64,000 nt of DNA, from NCBI GenBank assembly GCA_030549335.1, contig CM060198.1:41394353-41458352 (forward strand), in the 5' to 3' direction. Positions 46,870 to 57,369 of this stretch are shown here, in pieces. Both the position numbers and the translations under genes were made by a program. Source of the stretch: Pontederia crassipes. Lineage: Eukaryota > Streptophyta > Magnoliopsida > Commelinales > Pontederiaceae. A model generated the notes under the pieces. That model worked only from the letters and a program-made list of their open reading frames with translations, did no database searches and had not been told where the DNA came from. Position 1 is the stretch's first letter, and the number at the start of each line of letters is the position of its first letter.

Positions 46870-47308
46870 CATAGATATACCTGTAATTAGAAGGAAGAAC
46901 CGCCATAAAAATCTTCCTCGTGTATCGTCTGTAGCAGAACTATGAACAGGAGCTAGCAATCCGGACCGTATTGAAGAGGCTCCTGAGACACAGCATGGAA
47001 GAGTCAAAATATTTCTGCGAGGTCCAAGAATGAAGAAGGGGTAGAATTACTGAATGAATACGAGTTGTGGCTAATACCCGAGGCATAAAAGATGCATTTT
47101 CTACGGGATCCCGAAACCACCAGCCACCCCGACCTAATTCATGATGAGCCCACCAACTTCCTGGCGAGATGCCTACGGTTAAAAACAATCGACATGTCAA
47201 GATCCAAATTCGAATTGGTTCCTGGTCCTGATCAGAGACCACAGTGTTCGCGCCGGCGGTCCAACAAAGAGGCGAAGTAGTGGTCTCTTTCTTTCCATTA
47301 CGAACGAG
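46870..47308 (-). pseudogene. ccmFN: NUMT: mitochondrial ccmFN fragment inside an LTR
   Basis: The minus strand encodes an internal part of CcmFN, the mitochondrial cytochrome c maturation (haem lyase) subunit: [37 protein letters not shown], then the WWD-type haem-handling signature [39 protein letters not shown] and [10 protein letters not shown]. After that the frame shifts by one, but [11 protein letters not shown]-like and DDTRG words still track the gene. About 145 of roughly 570-600 codons are present, with no start or stop. Residues such as PRVLA and GISPG look like the unedited genomic form, so the source was mitochondrial DNA and not edited RNA. The other LTR of E reads straight through this point (GAACTGGTT/GGTTTGG at 54218), so the insert is clean and younger than the element. 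Confidence 0.93.
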
Positions 47309-47330
47309 GGTTTGGACCAATGGATTTGAC

Positions 47331-47743
47331 CGAACCGATCGGTCTCCGGCTGGCCTAACTGGAACGGTCGACCCTTCCCTGGACCGGCGACCGTTCTTGC
47401 AATATCAATCGACCGGTCCTCTTGGATCGGTCGACCTTGTTCTCTGTCTATAGGACCGATCGACCGCTCACAAACTATCGGTCGACCGACTTCTCTATGT
47501 GTCAATGGATCGGTTGACCGTTCTTAGAGACCGATCGACCGATCTTACGATCATGGAGACGCGCACTGCGCGTCGGATCGGTCGACCGTTCGGAGGGTCG
47601 GTCGACCGTTCGTAAAACTAAATCTGTGTGTAACATGTGGATCGGTCGACCGGCCAAGTGGGATCGGTCGACCGATCAAAAGATGAAACATTTTGAGTCC
47701 TTTGCTGGATCGGTCGACCGTTCACAGAACTGATCGACCGGAC
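47331..47743. repeat. GGTCGACC palindrome array in the 3' LTR of E
   Basis: About fifteen units, of which about eight keep an intact GGTCGACC. It includes the perfect 16-base palindrome GATCGGTCGACCGATC near 47667. The array lies some 350-770 bases downstream of the LTR's own minus-strand TATA box, unlike in copia A and B where it is upstream. Confidence 0.88.
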
Positions 47744-48091
47744 CCTGCGATAAAATAGGGTCACCGATCATCTCTTTCGATTCCGGCGGCCTTCCGGCCA
47801 TCAAATCACTTCGAGGTAAATATGACTTCATCTAGGGATTAAACACGCTAAGGTACCTCTTTTTCCTTTCGTCGATTGTTCCTGGCCGGAGTGGAGAGTG
47901 CGCCGAGTCCTTGTGAACATCGAGGTAGAGCGGCCGGCATCGGAGGGGGGTCATTCAGCTCAGTACATCGCCTCTGTTCTTCCACCTGGCGCCGGTCGTC
48001 GGACTCACAGAAGAAGGAAAAGAAAACAAAGGGAAGAGTGGCGGCCGGACAGGAGTATCCAAGGGGGACGAGGATGCCCCCTTCATTTCTT

Positions 48092-48099
48092 CTTTATAG
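48092..48099 (-). promoter_or_regulatory. TATA box of the E LTR (3' copy)
   Basis: Minus strand CTATAAAG, preceded by GGCCGAGA; the same box is at 56790-56797 in the 5' LTR, which drives the element. Confidence 0.55.
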
Positions 48100-48419
48100 T
48101 CTCGGCCACCAGTGGCCGGCCATTTCTGAGTGGAATCAGGGGAGGGAAATCCTCCCCTGTCGGCCGTTTCTTAGTTTCCCTTTTTTTATTTCGAATTTGA
48201 ATTCCCTTCAAATTCCTTCCTTAATGGAATTAAATTCTGATTTCATTTTTTATTTGAATTCCTTCAATAATTGCATTGATTCCGATTTTTGAAACGTTTC
48301 GAATTCTTGCCTTTATTGCTTATTAGATTTGATTTTGAATTGATTCATGTATTAATTGCATTAAATTTTCTATTTTGAATCATTTTCCTTATATGGAATT
48401 TGCATGCATTACATTATTA

Positions 48420-48432
48420 CCCCCTTAAAAGA
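48420..48432 (-). other. Polypurine tract of element E
   Basis: Minus strand TCTTTTAAGGGGG, six bases from the 3' LTR, as in element K at 62775-62788. Confidence 0.8.
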
Positions 48433-49650
48433 AAATTTGTCCTCAAATTTAGATAAAGGTTAGGACTTACCGCATAGTTCAGGAAATTTCTCGCGCATTT
48501 TCGATTCTAATTCCCATGTTGCCTCTTTTTCTTGATGATGTTTCCAAGCTACTTTAACCAGTGATATCTTCTTCTTTCCCATGTTGGTGTTCTTGATACT
48601 CCAGTATCTCCATGGGTTACTCTTCGTATGTTAGATCCTTCTTGAGGTTCGATTCCTCAATTTGAATTACATTGGCGTAGTCGTGCTTGTATTTTCGGAG
48701 TAGGGAGATGTAGAAGACGTTGTGCACTCTAGCATATGTCGGGGGTAGGGCTATGCTGAGTCTCCAACCATATCTAAGATTTCAAATGGGCCTACATACC
48801 GTGGACTCAATTTCCTATGCTTACTAAAATGCATCACTCCTTTGGTGGGGGAGACCTTAAGCAGAACTTGATCTCTTGCCTTGAACGTGTGTTCCCAGCG
48901 TTTCTTGTCTGTATAAGCCTTCTGACGATCTTGAGCAGATTTCATCATCTTCTTTATCAATTCCACCCTGTCTGTGTACTCTTGGGTCTGCTTCTATAAT
49001 TCTGCGCTCAAGATCTTCCTTTCGCCCACTTCACCCCAACATGCCGGGGAGTGACATGGTCGACCATACAGTGCTTCAAAGGGGGACATCTCTATGCTAG
49101 CATGGAAGCTGTTGTTGTAGGAGAACTCGATGACAGGTAAGTGTTTGTCCCAGTTACCGTGCCAATCTAGTGTGCATGCTCTAAGTATATTCTCCAGTGT
49201 CTGGATCGTCCTCTTTGATTGACCATTGGTCTAGAGATGGAAGACTGTACTATAGCAGAGCCTCGTCCCAAAAATGTTCTAGAGGCTCTTCCAAAACTTT
49301 GAGGTGAATCTGGGATCTCTATCAGATACAATAACTGATGGGATCCCGTGAAGTCTAACAATCTCCTGCACATATAGATCCATTGACTTTCAAGATATTG
49401 TTTTACCTTGATGGGTAGGAAGTGAGCCGATTTAGTGAGTTGGTCCACTACTACCCAGATAGCATCATGTCCCTTCTGAGTACGAGGTAAACCCGTGATG
49501 AAGTTCATTGTAATCTCTTCCCACTTCCACTGTGGGATGCCAAGACTCTTTAAAGTCTCCTGGGATTGTTGGTGTTCCACCTTGACCTGTTGGCAACTAT
49601 GCATTTGGAGACATACTCTGCTATTTCCTTCTTCATATTTGGCTACCAAA
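48433..49650 (-). pseudogene. Element E integrase with chromodomain-like tail, fossil
   Basis: Read right to left: the end of the zinc-binding domain (CQQVKVEHQQSQ, 49590), then WKWEEITMNFITGLPRTQKG and the core start HDAIWVVVDQLTKSAHFLPI (49440). Further core words are scattered to about 49170. An open frame at 48751-48966 holds KAYTDKKRWEHTFKARDQVL and the GPY/F-type box RYVGPFEILDMVGDSA. Beyond it, in other frames, come ARVHNVFYISLLRKY and the tail KKKISLVKVAW, then EKEATWELESKMREKFPEL (about 48490-48580), which is the chromodomain-type end of Tekay/Del chromoviruses. Broken several times. Confidence 0.85.
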
Positions 49651-51710
49651 AACTTCTCTGCACATCCTTGTACATTTTTGTACTCCCTGGGTGGATTGTA
49701 AACTCGGACTTATGGCATTCGTCTAGGACTTCTCTTCTGAGTTCGGAGTTGCTCGGTACCCATAAATGATCACGGTTCCTGATACCACCGTCCGAAGAGA
49801 CCTTAAAATTTGTAGTCTTAAGACTGGTCTTTATCGTCATAGTTTGATCATCTGGGTCCTCAATCTGTGCTTCGATGATTTTTCCTATGATGTTTGGTAC
49901 TATACGCTGCATCATCATCAGTGACCCATCATGTCTTACCCTTGGCATCCACTTCAAAAGTTCTTCCATCATTTCGAATTGTCGAAGGCGCATGAAGGCG
50001 ACAGATCCTTCCCACTTTCGACTAAGTGCATCTGCCACTGAGTTTGCCTTACCAAAATGGTAGTTAATAGAGAACTCAAAGTCCTTTAAGAACTCCATCC
50101 ATCGTCATTGGCGCATATTCAGATCCTTCTGTGTGAAGACGTACTTTAAGCTCTTGTGGTCAGTGTAGACCACAAATTCTTCTCCATACAGGTAATGGCG
50201 CCAAAGCTTGAGGCAAACACTACTGCTGCCAGTTCGAGGTCATGCGTTGGATAATTGACCTCATGTTTCTTCAGCTGCCTAGATGCGTATGCCACTACTT
50301 TTCCATGTTGCATCAGTATGCACTCCAATCCCGTACCACTAGCATCACTGTAGACTACGTAACCACCGTTGTCCGATGGTAACGTCAAGATTGGTGCTGA
50401 AGTTAGCTGCTTCTTTAACTCTTGAAAGCTTTCTTCACACTTGGGCGACCAGATAAACTTTTCTCCTTTTCTTGTATGCTTGGTCAGCGGCAATGCAATT
50501 CTGGAGAAGTCCTTGATGAAACGTCTGTAGTATCCTGCTAGACCAAGGAAGCTTCTGATCTCAGAGACATTCTTTGGTTGAGACCAATTGGATACTGCTG
50601 CTACCTTCGCTGGATCTACGAAGATCCCATCTTTAGAGACGATGTGGCCAAGGAACATCATCTCTTCTAGCAAAAATTTGCATTTGGAAAACTTTGCATA
50701 TAATTTCTTTGCTCGCAAAGTTTCCAATACTATCCTCAGATGTTCCGTGTGTTGCTCTATGCTTGGCAAGTAGATGAGGATGTCGTCGACGAAGACAAAT
50801 ACGAACTTATCGAGATGTTCGTGGAAAGTTTGATTCATGAGATCCATGAATGTTGTCGGGGCATTTGTTAACCCAAACGGCATTACTAGGAACTCGTAAT
50901 GTCTATACTATGACCTGAAGGCTGTCTTTGGAATGTCTTCTTCTGCTATCCTTAGTTGATAATATCCGCTCCTCAGATCAATCTTGGAGAAAACCTTTGC
51001 TTTGGGCAACTGATCAAATAAGTTATCGATGCGAGGTAGCGGGTATTTGTTCTTTACTGTGACTTTGTTCATATTCTGTAGTCGATACAAAGTCTTAATG
51101 ATCCATCATTCTTTTTGACAAAGAGGACTGGTGCACCCCATGGTGAGACACTAGGCTTGATGAAGCCTTTGTCTAGCAGCTCTTGAATTTGGTTCTTCAA
51201 TTCATTCATCTCTGCTGGGGCCATGCGGTATGGAGCTTTGGAGATCGATGCTATGCCGGGTGTCACTCCGATATGAAGGTCTATCTCCCTTCTGGGCGGT
51301 AGACCACTAACGTCATCAGGGAATACATCAGGAAATTCCCTCACAACCTCTATATCTTGAAGGGTCTTGACTAGCTCTGCTATCTTAGTAACACTTGACA
51401 GATAACCTCTACACCCCTTTTGGAATAGTTTATGTGCCTTCATGGCAAACACTATGATCTTTGGTTCCTTCTGTGCAATGCCTCTGACAATGACTTTGTC
51501 TGTACTCTGTGTACCTATAACCACCTTCTTTTGCTTACACAATATAGAAGCATCGTGGGAGGTTAGCCGATTCATGCCCAAAATTATATCATAATCTCTC
51601 ATAGGGATGATGATAAGATTTGCAGGGAAATTCTTTTTCTCTATCTCTATAGGTACATTAGGAAGGTATTTAGTGGTGACTAGGGTTCCTTGTGGAGTCA
51701 GTATACTCAT
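49643..51710 (-). pseudogene. Element E protease end, reverse transcriptase and RNase H, fossil
   Basis: From the right: the protease C-terminal part ([20 protein letters not shown], 51600); the spacer with [22 protein letters not shown] start [20 protein letters not shown] (51185) and [18 protein letters not shown] (51090); then [27 protein letters not shown], the catalytic box [12 protein letters not shown] (50790), [10 protein letters not shown] and [19 protein letters not shown]. RNase H follows at [20 protein letters not shown] (50350) with [17 protein letters not shown] further frame, 49643-50098, carries EFLKDFEFSINYHFGKANSV, the connector and the first half of the integrase zinc finger (HKSEFTIHPG). 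The frames are mostly open, with only a few breaks. Confidence 0.92.
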
Positions 51711-51976
51711 CTTATGCTCTAAGTTCGTTGCAATTATCCCTAAAGTAGTGGCATTTGCAACATCCTATGAGGAGACATCTATAAAAAAGACCATGAGAAT
51801 ATTTGAGAAATAGTATAGGACTAAAGATCTTTAATAAAAATAAAAATCTCAAAACATAATTGAGTCCTTATGGCTCAATATCCGCTTAAAACAAAAGTCA
51901 ATCTCATGGTAGAGTTAGTCAAAACAAACATAAGGATTCGTCTAAGGCACACTAAGGCCTTCCACATCAAGAAACA

Positions 51977-52450
51977 TTAAACACTAATCATTACGTCGCG
52001 AAGTTTCTCCTTCATCCTTCTTTGGGGTGTTCTTTGCATCCTGTAACCTCCAGAGAAGATGCTGCCAATGTTCATGCCTGAACCATTATACCGTGAGCAG
52101 TAGTCAAGTTCCTTTGGGGATGAGCGACGACGGTATTTGCGAGGCGGAGAACTCTTTGGCTCTAGGTCTCGCAGTTTTGCATACTCTTGGACGATATCTT
52201 TAGAAGACTCTATTGGCGGTGGGGACATCCTCAGTTGGTTACTACCAACACTTTCTTGATCAGAGTGTTCCAGTTCTTCTTGTACCACAGGATGTGGCAC
52301 GTTACGTTCGCAACCTCGATTACGACTTTGGCCGCGTGCTTGCCCTCGCTCTAGTTCCTCAGGAGTTGGAGCTGGGTCATTTGTTTCCATCACGTAAAAG
52401 ATCCTCTGCTTTCGTCGTACAACTCGTGCAATAATACCTCGAGGAGGCAT
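51977..52450 (-). pseudogene. Element E gag start, fossil
   Basis: An open frame 199 bases from the primer site begins MPPRGIIARVVRRKQRIFYV, the basic gag start common in Ty3/gypsy elements, followed by a proline/glutamate/arginine-rich stretch to residue 157. The capsid fold and zinc knuckle expected next are not recognisable before the protease part at 51710. Position and start support gag; the later residues give no family match I can name. Confidence 0.65.
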
Positions 52451-52648
52451 CTATAGAAACAATGTGACCAAATGAAAAAAATAGGAATATGTATACAAAA
52501 TGTACTTAATACTTACTTGAGGAGTGGAGCCGCAGATGCTTGAGAAACTTGCACATGACTTTACTTTGAGCTATGAAACAATATGAACAATAATGACTAT
52601 GCATGAATATCTGCTCTACTATGATCAATGAGAGAGCCAAGAACTTAG

Positions 52649-52660
52649 GCTCTGATACCA
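52649..52660 (-). other. Primer binding site of element E
   Basis: Minus strand TGGTATCAGAGC, three bases from the 5' LTR end: initiator-Met type. Confidence 0.9.
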
Positions 52661-53659
52661 AACTGTAACGCCCCCAAAATTGCCCCTCCTACCACGTAGG
52701 CAGTCAGATTGACCCCGGGAGTGCTACACTGTCTACTACACTATTGATCATGACCATTCAACAAAATGGCATACGTGGCACCAAGACTTTAGTGCGGAAG
52801 TTTAAACGTTGGAATGTCAAGAGACATCAATAGTTAATGCAGTCTATAACAAAGTGGGGAAGAATCACAATTTAACAAGTTCAATAGAGACGTTCGATAT
52901 GCGGAAGAACATGATGTCCGTAAATAACAAGTGAATCATAACTTAGAATGCAATTGATAATTCTTTGACGATATAATTAGTCATGTGCAACTTCCTCCAA
53001 GCTCTGGGCACTTACACACCTCATTGAGCAGCATTCTCACCTGCAAAATCCCAATGCAGAGGAATCGAATACCCATGAGCATAAAGCCCAGTACAATAGC
53101 AATATAGACGGTGAAACAAGGATCAATGATAATCATAGCAACCATATATCAGTGGTGAACAATACTATACTTTGACTTCTATACATTGACTATAATAAAC
53201 CATATACAATGCTTCTGTTATATTCTTTACCATGACTATACTTTATCTTTACTGTACCCCGCATTATCTGTACAATAACACAGTCCATACTTTGCTATAC
53301 AATGTTCTATACTTTACTCTAGAGTACTTTACTTTACTTTACTTTACTTTGACTTCTGTGCATTGACTATATGGGCCATGTACCATGCTTTAACAATGTT
53401 AATACCTGTACTCTGTCCTTTACTATGACTATACATTGTCTTTACTTTACATTATCTTTACCATACCATATTCCATGCTTTACTGTACCATATTCTATAC
53501 TGTACAATACTTTACTTTACATTACCTTACTGTGAGTTGCACTACATCTTTTACATTACTACGATGTCCTTAAAGTTAGTTATCCTATGCGAGCTCGACT
53601 TTATTAAGTTGGGATGTTAGAGCTGCCTCTATGAATCTGTAAAGCCAGTAAGCCCATAG

Positions 53660-53945
53660 CGGGAAAGGGGTGCGACAATGCGTCACCCAATTTAGAATGT
53701 AGGTGGGAGAAGACCTACACCCCAGGAACAGGGGTCATTTAAGAACCTGTAGGTTCACTATCTCCTCAGTTAGCTACCTGTCCCTCTGGTTCAGTACTAT
53801 GAAATCTTTGGGGAAGGAGTGTGACCACTGCATCACCCTTCTTCGAGATACAGGTGGGAGAGGACATGAAATCTCAGAAACAGTGGTCATTGAATACCAG
53901 TAGGTTCGTTGTCTCCTCAGCTAACTACCTGCCCCTCTCTATACC
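53660..53945. repeat. Two tandem hairpin units in the 5' LTR of E
   Basis: TGTAGGT-GGGAGAAG-ACCTACA at 53698-53719 is unchanged from the other LTR. Unit 2 has GAGAT-A-CAGGT, loop GGGAGAGG, ACATG-AA-ATCTC at 53845-53875. Confidence 0.8.
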
Positions 53946-54414
53946 ATACTGTAATCTTTGTTCCATACAATGGGGCGGCACATAACAATCCCGTGTCATT
54001 ATCTTTGCTTTATTTATCTTTACTTATCGTGTAGTCTATGAATCAGGACCCAGATGGGTAACAATGTCTATACAATAGGACTCAGCCAGTTACTGGTGAA
54101 CTGGTTAGAGTCTCCGATTAGAATTTATGAGTCGAACACAAGTTGGGTCTGAATTTGATTTGGGCCATGTCTATATCAAGATTAATTCAATATCTCTCTA
54201 TGGTTTGAGTGGGTCGAACTGGTTGGTTTGGACCAATGGATTTGACCGAACAGGTCGGTCTGGACCGACTGGTCTAACTGGAACAGTCGACCATTCCCTG
54301 GATCGGTCGACCATTCTTGCAATACCGGTCGATCAGTCGACCTTGTTCTCTGTCTGTAGGACCGATCGACCGCTCACAAACTACCGGTCAACAGACTTCT
54401 CTGTGTGTCAATGG

Positions 54415-54419
54415 ATCGG
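54415..54419. repeat. Target-site duplication of Tat-like solo LTR copy 3 (left)
   Basis: ATCGG, matching 56123-56127; the target lies within the GGTCGACC array. Confidence 0.8.
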
Positions 54420-54624
54420 TGATGCATGCAAAATACAACATATTTTAGATTATTAGTTTAATTAATTTTTTCTGTAATTTGATCATGGCATGCATCATTT
54501 TTAGTCACTTTTTTCGTAATTCCGAATTTATCAATTTTAATTATTAATTTTCTGAATATTTTTATTGTGGATGGATTAACTAAATTTTGATAATTATTTT
54601 GCAGGAAAAATCGAGATTTAGATG

Positions 54625-55010
54625 GATTGTGCCGTATCGGCCGAAATTCCGAAGAATTTATCATTACGACCGAGATTAGGATAAAGGATTATTGTTTTGG
54701 CCGAGATATGAAGGGGTAAAGATAAAAAGATTTTATCTTTTTGGGCGTAATGGCATGAAGACTTTTCGTTTTGGCCGAGATTTGGAGGGCGTAATGGCAA
54801 GGAAATATTGTTTTTGGCCGAGATTTGGAGGGGGTAATGATAAGAGGTCTTCCTTACGGCCGAGACTCGAAGGGAGTAAAAGGATTTATCTCAAAGGGCG
54901 TAAAGATAAAAGAGTTTCATTTTGGCCGAGATTCAAATGGGGTAAAGATAAAAGGATTTATCTTTTGGGCATAATAGTTAGAAGAATTATCATTTTTGGC
55001 CGAGTTTATC
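54625..55010 (+). repeat. GGCCGAGAT-type tandem array upstream of the TATA box
   Basis: About eight units of the type TTTTGGCCGAGATTTGGAGG followed by GGTAA(A/T)GATAAAAGG, at 45-70-base spacing. The array ends about 60 bases before the TATA box. Confidence 0.8.
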
Positions 55011-55071
55011 CCGTAGATTTAAATCCAGCCGTACGATGTTACGGCCGGGATCAAATTAAAGGTCGTCCGCA

Positions 55072-55081
55072 CCTATAAATA
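55072..55081 (+). promoter_or_regulatory. TATA box of Tat-like solo LTR copy 3
   Basis: CCTATAAATA, identical to that of copy 1. Confidence 0.65.
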
Positions 55082-55480
55082 TGTGAGGAAACCATCGTCC
55101 CAAGGTGTGCTCTGAAGTTCAGGTTTTCTTCCACGACGAGTCGTGAGTCTACAGGCTACGACTAAGAGGAGAGAGGTGCGACGGCTGGAAGTTGATCGCG
55201 ACCCTGATCAAGTCCGAGAGGCTGCCCGACTGTCTGCCCGTGATCCGAAGCTTCGACTTTTATCTATTTGGGTGTAATTCTTCCAATTATTATTATTTTG
55301 TTATTATCTCTCCAGAATTTCTAGGATGAACTCCATATTTTTATTTATTTCATATTAGGAGATTATTATTGAAGGGAAACTATTTGGACCCTATATTATT
55401 TGTTTTAATCTTTTCTGATCAATTAGTTAATTGTGTTTAATGCTTTTGATTTAATTACTTGGATTTCTGAGTTGAGTAAT

Positions 55481-55766
55481 TACCAGTTTGTGGACTATTT
55501 AATTTCAGAATTCATTAATTAAATTAATTGATTTTATGTGAAATTAATAATTGACATAAATTTGATAAGTAGTGTGTGGAGAATCAAGTTTATGTGGTCT
55601 GTTAATCTATACCAGTTTGTGGAGTGATTAATAGTCTAGGATTTTCATATTAATGCATCTTAATTTTAATCTTATCTGACGAATACCAGTTTGTGGGACT
55701 TTAGGTTTGATTAAATTTAAGATAGTTTGATTTACCGGATTAAATAGCAGAATTACCAGTTTGTGA
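55481..55766 (+). repeat. Four spaced TACCAGTTTGTGG motifs
   Basis: Copies at 55481, 55610, 55683 and 55754 (the last with GTGA at its end). The same four sites occur, as CCACAAACTGG, in copy 1 at 34826, 34891, 34968 and about 35100, and more weakly in copy 2. They lie downstream of the TATA box, so within the transcript. Confidence 0.85.
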
Positions 55767-56122
55767 ACTCTGTGATGTTAATCTTGTAAATTAATAACTT
55801 GGAAAAATTCCTAATCCATCTTTAAAGATTAAATTTATCTTTTATAGTTCAAATATTTATCCTGATCTATTTTCATCCTAAGGCCTAACTTCAACACCAC
55901 TATCTTATCATTATCTTATCTTTATCTTATTTTCTTTATTTTATTTCATAAAACCTCTTTCCAAAAATCCATGTTTTTCCTCTCTTATTAATTTATAAAT
56001 CCAGATATTGAATTAATAATATTTCTCGTGGGTTCGACACTCTTACTCCTATTACTATATTACTTGAGCGACTAGTGCACTTGCTAGTGATTTTATTTTG
56101 CGACATCATCCCATACGCATCA

Positions 56123-56127
56123 ATCGG
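56123..56127. repeat. Target-site duplication of Tat-like solo LTR copy 3 (right)
   Basis: ATCGG, matching 54415-54419. Confidence 0.8.
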
Positions 56128-57114
56128 TCGATCGTTCTTAGAGATCGGTTGACCGATCTTACGATCAAGGAGACGCGCACTGCGCGTCGGATCGATCGAC
56201 CGTTCGGACGGTCAGTCGACCATCCGTAAAATTAAATCTGTGGGTAACATGTGGATCGGTCGACCGGCCTAGTGGGATCGGTCGACCGATCGAAAGATGA
56301 AACATTTCGAATCCTTTGCAGGATCGGTCGACCGGACCCTGCGATAAAACAGGGCCGTCGGTGATCTCTTTCGATTTCGGCGGCCTTCCGGCCATCAAAT
56401 CACTTCGAGGTAAATATGAAAAATGGAGATAACAATATCAAGATCATGATGGATTAACTTTATGCATCAAATAATCTTTATTTCTTCGTATAGGGATTAA
56501 ACACGCTAAGGTACCTCCTTATCCTTTGTTTCGATCGCCGACGAGTCGTACGTCAGTCCTGTAGTCGCCGGTTGTTCCTGGCTGGAGGGGAGAGTGCGCC
56601 GAGTCCTTGTGAACGTCGAGGTAGAGCGGCCGTGCGTCGAAGGGGGTCGTTCGGCTCAGTACGTCGCCTCGGTTCTTTCGCCTGGCGTCGGTCGTCGGAC
56701 TCACAGATGAAGGAAAAGAAAACGAAGGGAAGAGTGGCGGCCGGACAGGAGTATCCAAGGGGAGCGGGGACGCCCCCTTCATGCCTTCTTTATAGTCTCG
56801 GCCGGCCAGGGTGGCCGGCTGTTTCTGAGCGAAATCAGGGGAGGGAAATCCTCCCCTGTCGGCCGTTTCTTCATTTTCTTTTGTTTTTTTTCGAATTTCA
56901 ATTCCCTTCAAATTCCTTCCTTAATGGTAATTAAATTCTGATTTCATTTCTGATTTGAATTCCTCCATTAATTGCATTGATTCCGATTTTTGAAACGTTT
57001 TGAAGTCTTGCCTTGATTGCTAATTAGATTTGATTTTGAATTTATTCCTATATTAATTGCATTAAATTTTCTATTTTGAATCCTTTTCCTTATATGGAAT
57101 TTGCATGCGTTACA

Positions 57115-57119
57115 CCTCT
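57115..57119. repeat. Target-site duplication of gypsy E (right)
   Basis: CCTCT, matching 45270-45274. Confidence 0.85.
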
Positions 57120-57369
57120 CGAAGCGCCAACATGCATCCTGAGAACCTACCACCGCTAGTCGAGAGGCTAAAGGCCAAAACTAGCAAGATCAGCAAAGGT
57201 AAAAGACATAACCACAAAGTTCCTACTTCCATTTGGAATCAGTAAACATGCTCGGTGAGCGAGGTAACACTCTTGACCTAAATGAATGAAACTTATAGCT
57301 TACAATTGTCGCATTGCATATCAGTGAGAAAATGATAATTTAAAAAAAAAATCTCATTTTCTTGCATAT

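Larger units (their letters stand above)
45275..48413 (-). mobile_element. 3' LTR of gypsy E
   Basis: TGTAACGCCCCC...GCATTACA. It has a TACTTTACT-rich pyrimidine region (45800-46170), hairpin repeats (46310-46530), a mitochondrial insert (46870-47308), the GGTCGACC array (47331-47743), a minus-strand TATA box (CTATAAAG, 48092-48099) and an AT-rich outer part. It lacks the solo-LTR insertion found in the 5' LTR. Confidence 0.92.
54420..56122 (+). mobile_element. Tat-like gypsy solo LTR, copy 3 (in the E 5' LTR)
   Basis: TGATGCATGCAAAATAC...CATACGCATCA, 1703 bases, flanked by ATCGG. Plus orientation. It shows the GGCCGAGAT tandem array (54625-55010), the TATA box at 55072-55081, four TACCAGTTTGTGG motifs (55481-55766) and the CTCGTGGGTTCGACAC / GACTAGTGCACTTGCTAG pair near the end (56027-56092). 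No internal region, so solo. It aligns with copies 1 and 2 in the opposite orientation. Confidence 0.85.
45275..57114 (-). mobile_element. Ty3/gypsy chromovirus (Tekay/Del-like) element E, fossil
   Basis: Complete outline on the minus strand: 5' LTR (57114-52664), primer site (52660-52649), gag start, protease, RT, RNase H, integrase, chromodomain-like tail, PPT (48432-48420), 3' LTR (48413-45275), with CCTCT on both sides. The LTRs are long (about 2.7 kb without insertions) and begin and end TGTAACGC...GCGTTACA, as in Tekay/Del chromoviruses. The gag core is not recognisable; the rest of the coding region is broken perhaps half a dozen times. A 119-base sample of the two LTRs differs at 8 sites (about 7 percent), mostly transitions. 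Confidence 0.92.
52664..57114 (-). mobile_element. 5' LTR of gypsy E, hosting a Tat-like solo LTR
   Basis: TGTAACGCCCCC...TGCATGCGTTACA. Collinear with the 3' LTR, including the hairpin units (53660-53945) and the GGTCGACC array, here divided by the solo LTR into 54240-54419 and 56123-56338. It lacks the mitochondrial insert. The minus-strand TATA box CTATAAAG is at 56790-56797. Confidence 0.92.

Noticed and set aside
46870-47308. Could the ccmFN stretch be a functional transferred nuclear gene?
   Set aside because: Only a quarter of the gene is present, it has a frame change, unedited codons, no targeting signal and no promoter; it is a NUMT.
47876-48292. Open frames of 138 and 100 codons in the E LTR, repeated at 56572-56934 and, on the other strand, 56519-56911.
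   Set aside because: They overlap the LTR promoter and leader region, run in several frames on both strands, and show no domain. GC-rich LTR sequence explains them.
54692-55078. 128-codon open frame with repeated GRD/FWPRFGG-type residues.
   Set aside because: It is the GGCCGAGAT tandem array of the solo LTR read in one frame; not a gene.
56027-56045. CTCGTGGGTTCGACAC as a tRNA T-arm or Pol III B box.
   Set aside because: No A box, acceptor stem or anticodon arm nearby; the word is a fixed part of all Tat-like LTRs near their primer-site end.
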